In this document: one piece after another, positions 58,150-64,000 of the stretch
Layout of the letters: each line of letters opens with the position of its first letter
How positions within the stretch are numbered: position 1 is the first letter of the stretch
NCBI GenBank assembly: GCA_001600055.1
Contig: BCIV01000015.1
Location: forward strand, 310,001 to 374,000
DNA from: Filobasidium wieringae
Taxonomy: Eukaryota; Basidiomycota; Tremellomycetes; Filobasidiales; Filobasidiaceae
Direction of reading: 5' to 3'
DNA length: 64,000 bases
Notes under the pieces: generated by a model
The model's input: the letters and a program-made list of their open reading frames with translations, nothing else
Database searches by the model: none
Told to the model about the DNA's origin: nothing
Position numbers and translations under genes: made by a program

Positions 58150-61074
58150 ATGTTCGCACCCCCAGCGTTCCTCCCTCCGCCCCCGCTCGCCGCCCCTCCG
58201 AGGCAATACGTGCCCCCTCCCATGCCCACCTACATCGACCCCCACGCCCCCTCCCTCCCCCCCGCCAGCTTCACCACTCCAGAGGGCGACTACCTCTTGG
58301 TCCCCAACATGATCCCCCAATCCTCCATCCTCCCTCCTCCACCCCCGGCTCCCTCGCAGCAGCAACTCGCGGGAGGGTTCGGCGGGATGAGTCCGGCCAT
58401 GGCCATGGCGGGGATGGGGATGGGTGGGATCCCTCCGGGGATGTTCGGGATGGGCGTGGGCAATCCGGTCTATAGCAGTCCCATCGCTCCTGGCGGGCCT
58501 GTCGCCGGTCCAGCTTGGGGACAGGGGAACGGGCCTCAGGGGGTCCCTAATCCTTGGCCCGTCAGGGCGAGCTTGGTCACGCTCAGTATCGCTGGCAACG
58601 GGCGGGTCGGGGAGGTACAGACTGGTGGGGGGTTGGGGGGGTTATTGGGTCGGGCGGGTAAGAAGAACGATCATCCGCCGCAACAACCGCACCGAGATCC
58701 GGCTCAGGACCGTCATTCCTCCTCCTCTGACGACGACGAACCATCCCACCCGCACCCTCACCCTCACCCGCACCCTCACCCTCACCTCAAATCCCGCCAA
58801 CCACCTCGACCGAAAAACAACCTCCGCTCAACAAACTCATCCTTCGTCACCCGTATAAGCACCAACGAGTCCCTCACCCGTCTCGTCCACTCCCCCCCTC
58901 ACCTCGACCCCGCCTTCTTCATGGCCTCCCATTTCTCCCCCACCCCCCCCAGGTCGAACACCCCACCCCCTACACACTGGGCCTTCATCAATACCGGCAG
59001 AACACTCGTCTGGCTCCTCCTGGACCCGCAAGCCAAGATGAGGGAACCGGTCATGAGGATGTGGTTCGCCAGTAATATCACTTGTCACGCCGTCAATGAG
59101 CTTACCAAATCCAGCCCGGGGCAGGGGCAGGGGGCGGGACAGGGCGGGGAGGGGGGGAGGTTGGATTTGATGGTAGGGTTCGCCACGGGGGATCTGGTCT
59201 GGGTCGGTGAGTGAGCGAGCCTGCGAGCGGACGGGCGGGCGGGTGCGAGCGAGCGAGGCTGATCGATCGATTGACACTGCGTTGCGTAGATCCGATCCTG
59301 GGCAAATACACTAGGTTCAGTAAAGGAGTGAGTGCCGTGTACCGAGTACCGTGGTTTTCGTTTTCATGCGGGGGATGGGGGCATCGTTCTGAACCGCTTC
59401 TGCTTTGATTTTCGTCTTCTCTCCACTTTCACCTCTACCCCTCGCTGTTCGCCCCCTCGCCCGGTCGCTCGCGCTCGCGCTCGCGCTCGCACAGGGCATA
59501 GTCCACCCCCTCCCCATAACCTCGATCAAATGGCACCCCCTCATCCCGACCCTCTTCCACGTCCTCTACTCGGACGGCAACGTCTTCACCTACTCGACCG
59601 AGAGGGAAGATCCTCCGTACCTCGTCACGACCGTCGTCAGCCCTTGGACGGGCGGGATGAGGGGGGAGACGTTGAGGGTCGAGCGCGAGGTCGAGGGCGA
59701 GAGTGGGCTCGGACAGACGGCCACCGCGACGACCACCGCGACCACCGCGACCACGACCAACAACTCGCTGGCGGTAGAGGACCAGGTGGAACTCAAAAGG
59801 GCGAGAAGAGCGGGCATGTTGTACGTCTGGAAGAACGAGGAACAACCCGTCGATCGGAAGTTGGCGGAGAAACAGGGAGGGCTGATCAGTTGGGCAGGGA
59901 AGAACCCGGTGGCGGTCGTCAAGGTTGGAGTCAGGGGGGTCAGACGTGAGTCCTCCGCGCGGGGTTGCCGGGTGAGGCGTGAGGCGTGAAAGTTGATGCT
60001 TGTGGTTGGGATCGCGTTTGGGATAACGACGCGGATAGAGATGGAGTTCTCACCGGACGGACAGGTACTGGCGGTCGTCTCCGAAGACGGGACCCTGAAG
60101 ATAATCGATGCGGCCAATATGAAGCGAGTCTTTCCGTTCCCGTCATCCGATTACCACTTTCCCTTCATCTGACTCTCGATCTATGACCCTTTTAGGCTAC
60201 TCGATATCTATGCCGGATACTTTGGGGCGCTTAATACCGTAAGTGGCAGTAGGATTGGGTGAGAGGAGTGTCAGACGCTGAGCTGATGGAGAGACGGTTG
60301 GGTTGGGACAGCTCGTTTGGAGCCCTGATGGGAGGTATCTCTTGGTACGTTTCTGGCCTCCATGTTCGACACCATGCACTGACACCTCCCCCCCCCCGCT
60401 CTCCCGCCCAGACCGGAGGTCAAGACGACCTCGTCACCATCTACTCACCCGCAGAGGGTAAAATGGTCGCTCGTTGTCAGGGCCATTCCAGTTTCGTCAC
60501 CTCCATCGCGTTCGATCGTAAACGCACCAACGCCAGGGGGTATCGGTTCGGAAGCGTCGGGGAGGACGGTCGGATCCTCTTCTGGGACTTTTCCGCCGCT
60601 TCCCTTCAGAGACCTAGACATGGGCATGGGCATGGTCATGGTCATGGGCAGGGACACGCGCATCATAGGTTGAGTATGGGGTCGTTGGCTGATGATCCGA
60701 CTCAGACGAGGAGGGATGAGAATGGAGTTGCCATATCGCTCGAGAACGGGGCGGTTTATCATCCCGCACCGGCCAGGAGCGAGGTCGCCATGTTACAACC
60801 GGTCATGGTGAGTCGCAGCCAGCCCACACTTTTCTTTGACGGCCTTGCTGACCATACCGCGCTTCGCATACAGACCAAACTGATCGAACCCTGCATGATG
60901 AACTCTCTGCACTTTCTACAGGAAGCAGTCGTCACCGTCTCCCGTGCGGGAGGCGTCAAGGTCTGGGCAAGACCGGCCGATCTACGTCGCTTGATGAGGG
61001 ACAAGAACGCTGCCGGAGGTAAAGCGTCCGGTCTCCAGGCGGGAGTCAGGAATCTCAAAGTCGGGGGTAGCTGA
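58150..61074 (+). CDS. creC: CreC-like WD40 protein (deubiquitinase partner)
   Basis: In Aspergillus CreC binds the deubiquitinase CreB and acts in carbon catabolite repression; metazoan relatives are WDR20-type. Eight exons (58150-59206, 59290-59327, 59495-59945, 60039-60123, 60196-60238, 60312-60344, 60412-60807, 60874-61074) give 767 residues. After a Pro/Gly-rich start come [98 protein letters not shown] and YRFGSVGEDGRILFWDFS, the CreC order. Exon 4 to 5 uses a GC donor (AA|GCGAGT). His-rich repeats lie at 58747-58788 (HP units) and 60616-60666 (GH units). The link to catabolite repression here is by family. Confidence 0.9.
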
Positions 61075-61080
61075 TCAGCT

Positions 61081-61096
61081 CGCGCGCGCGCGCGCG
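61081..61096. repeat. (CG)8 dinucleotide run
   Basis: Eight CG dinucleotides in a row, 6 bp after the CreC-like stop codon. Confidence 0.85.
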
Positions 61097-61183
61097 GGGA
61101 TTCGCGTGTCATATGGATATTTGGGTAAATCCAAAACGAGAAATCGGTTGTACATGTTTGGGAAATGGACCATGTTATTCGTA

Positions 61184-62035
61184 CTATGAAATCAAACTGG
61201 GATCGTACAGAGCCATACATTCGATCGGTCGCTTGTTGAAGAATAAATTGTGGGCGTCGATGATGACCTGCTGGAGCACAACCAGCCCGACGCCGCTACG
61301 TAGATCGTACCGCTTGCTCTTACCGATCACTCTCCCTTCCGAGGTACTCTTCTCGTAAAATATCAAACGAAGTCGAAAGGAATCGTCGTTGTAGGGTACG
61401 ACGCTGATTCGATAGGGCCAATAACGATCGTCGGATGTCGAGCGCAGTCTAGAGATCGCTTTCATGTCCGCCTCGTGCTCGTTCCGGTCGCCAACATGCC
61501 CGCAATTAGAGCAACACATGCTTGAAAGATCCACCTCGATGGTACCTAGAGTATGACTCCTCCAAACGGGATCCCTACAGTCAAAGTACGGACCAATAGT
61601 GTGGTGTCGAAGCTTTATTGAACGATCCGCAGAGCAGGCTCTGAAGAGACATGGGGTTGACTTTCGCTCGGGCTCCCTATTTGAGAAGTACCATTCAACG
61701 GTTTCCCAGAAAAGACTTCCTTTATTGGTCAAATCGTGTAGGACATTCAACCATAACAGCCCCCTAAACGGTCTGTAGATTTCGTGTTTCTCCAAAAGAA
61801 GAGGAACATCGATGTCTTCCGGTGGTGGTCGAGCCAAGAGGTCATCCATTTGACGTCTGACGACGAGGTCCCATACAAGAGGACCCAGGGTAGTCCACAT
61901 CTTGGACGGTTTGCGAGGGACAGTAAGGCTATGCCTGTCGTTGTCTCTACCAGACTCTCCCTTGTATGTCAGATCGGCCTGGTCATCGACTTTATCGAGA
62001 GCGACAAGGGGCGCTGGGGTCTTGGGGCTGAGCAT
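61184..62035 (-). CDS. Single-exon protein of unknown function
   Basis: Not recognised. One uninterrupted frame of 283 residues from the ATG at 62035, in a window where nearly every other gene has introns. It contains ordered-looking segments (PLVWDLVVRRQMDDLLARPP; YRPFRGLLWLNVLHDLTN; YRISVVPYNDDSFRLRLIF) and a zinc-ribbon-like cluster (SMCCSNCGHVGDRNEHEAD), and ends QVIIDAHNLFFNKRPIECMA plus a short tail. No signal peptide or membrane segment. Codon use is less biased than in the housekeeping neighbours. It could be a lineage-specific or acquired gene; I cannot say more. Confidence 0.6.
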   Translation of the reverse strand: MLSPKTPAPLVALDKVDDQADLTYKGESGRDNDRHSLTVPRKPSKMWTTLGPLVWDLVVRRQMDDLLARPPPEDIDVPLLLEKHEIYRPFRGLLWLNVLHDLTNKGSLFWETVEWYFSNREPERKSTPCLFRACSADRSIKLRHHTIGPYFDCRDPVWRSHTLGTIEVDLSSMCCSNCGHVGDRNEHEADMKAISRLRSTSDDRYWPYRISVVPYNDDSFRLRLIFYEKSTSEGRVIGKSKRYDLRSGVGLVVLQQVIIDAHNLFFNKRPIECMALYDPSLIS

Positions 62036-62370
62036 GCTACCTAATGTCTATGTGTGGATCAACTTAGCAGCTGGCAAGAGAAATGGGGGAACATGTCGCT
62101 GTAACTGCACGATTATATATACGCATGATGCCGAGGTTGGGTGGCGTTGATGAAGCACGCTTCAGAAACGTGGTAGTAAATGCTTCCGTCTCCCAAAGCA
62201 GTCTGTGCGACCATCCTTGGTCGACGATTAAACATGGCAGCGACGAAGGCGAACCTTGAGAAAACGGCGGTACAGTGGAAGGACGAACAAAGCCGCATAT
62301 CAGAGTCGTTACAAGGATCAGGCTGATTACAACGAAGATCGTTACTCTATAACACGCGCGATCGCACAGC
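62036..62370. other. Intergenic region
   Basis: 335 bp between the helicase stop (62371) and the single-exon gene start (62035), both on the minus strand. Only short frames; no gene seen. Confidence 0.6.

Positions 62371-64000
<1,630 letters not shown>

Noticed and set aside
59440..59494. GCTCGC repeat tract as a separate repeat element
   Set aside because: It is a short simple-sequence stretch at the end of CreC-like intron 2 and seems to serve as an odd 3' splice region; too short to call an element.

Overview
This is a gene-dense, intron-rich nuclear window from a basidiomycete fungus. Most introns are 45-80 nt with GT-AG ends, genes have 2-13 exons, and the gene set (cofactor-independent phosphoglycerate mutase, Prm10-type exporter, CreC-like WD40 protein, SNIP1/PML1, DDX41, Zn2Cys6 factor) is fungal. 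The overall look (short introns, moderate GC, strong C-ending codon bias in transketolase) suggests Tremellomycetes, but that is an inference. There is one ambiguous base (N) at 54301. I rebuilt gene models by hand from splice sites and reading-phase arithmetic; where phases close exactly and family motifs are restored, the models are strong.

Layout, left to right. 0-8 kb: 3' part of phosphoglycerate mutase (+), cytochrome heme lyase (-), an unrecognised protein (-), and a secreted aspartic protease (-). 9.4-15 kb: SWC5 of the SWR1 complex (+), then three unrecognised minus-strand genes, one cysteine-rich and two low-complexity, probably nuclear. 15.7-24.3 kb: threonyl-tRNA synthetase (-) with an in-frame mitochondrial-type leader, a 1058-residue ArAE/FUSC-type membrane protein (+), and a Rab18-like GTPase (+). 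24.5-27.5 kb is a poor region with one doubtful minus-strand gene. 27.5-46.4 kb: Prm10-like exporter, glycerol kinase, transketolase, DHHC palmitoyltransferase, full-length ABC transporter and a four-CX9C mitochondrial protein, all on the + strand. 47-54 kb: metal-dependent amidohydrolase (+), Zn2Cys6 transcription factor (+) and a phenolic acid decarboxylase (-); these accessory genes may form a small catabolic or detoxification neighbourhood. 54-55.5 kb holds gene fragments and one short uncertain gene. 55.8-64 kb: SNIP1/PML1 splicing factor (-) and a CreC-like WD40 protein (+) sharing a divergent promoter, a single-exon unknown gene (-), and the C-terminal two-thirds or so of a DDX41-type DEAD-box helicase (-), cut by the right edge.

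Functionally most genes are housekeeping: central carbon metabolism, mitochondrial biogenesis (heme lyase, four-CX9C protein, dual-start ThrRS), chromatin and splicing (SWC5, PML1, DDX41), and membrane traffic or transport. The most unusual signals are in gene structure: microexons of 8 nt (one inside the invariant motif VI of the helicase), two GC-AG introns, two candidate 24-nt introns, a duplicated in-frame 3' splice site, and a G-rich intron with quadruplex potential. I did not find a clear mobile element, CRISPR array, rRNA or tRNA.
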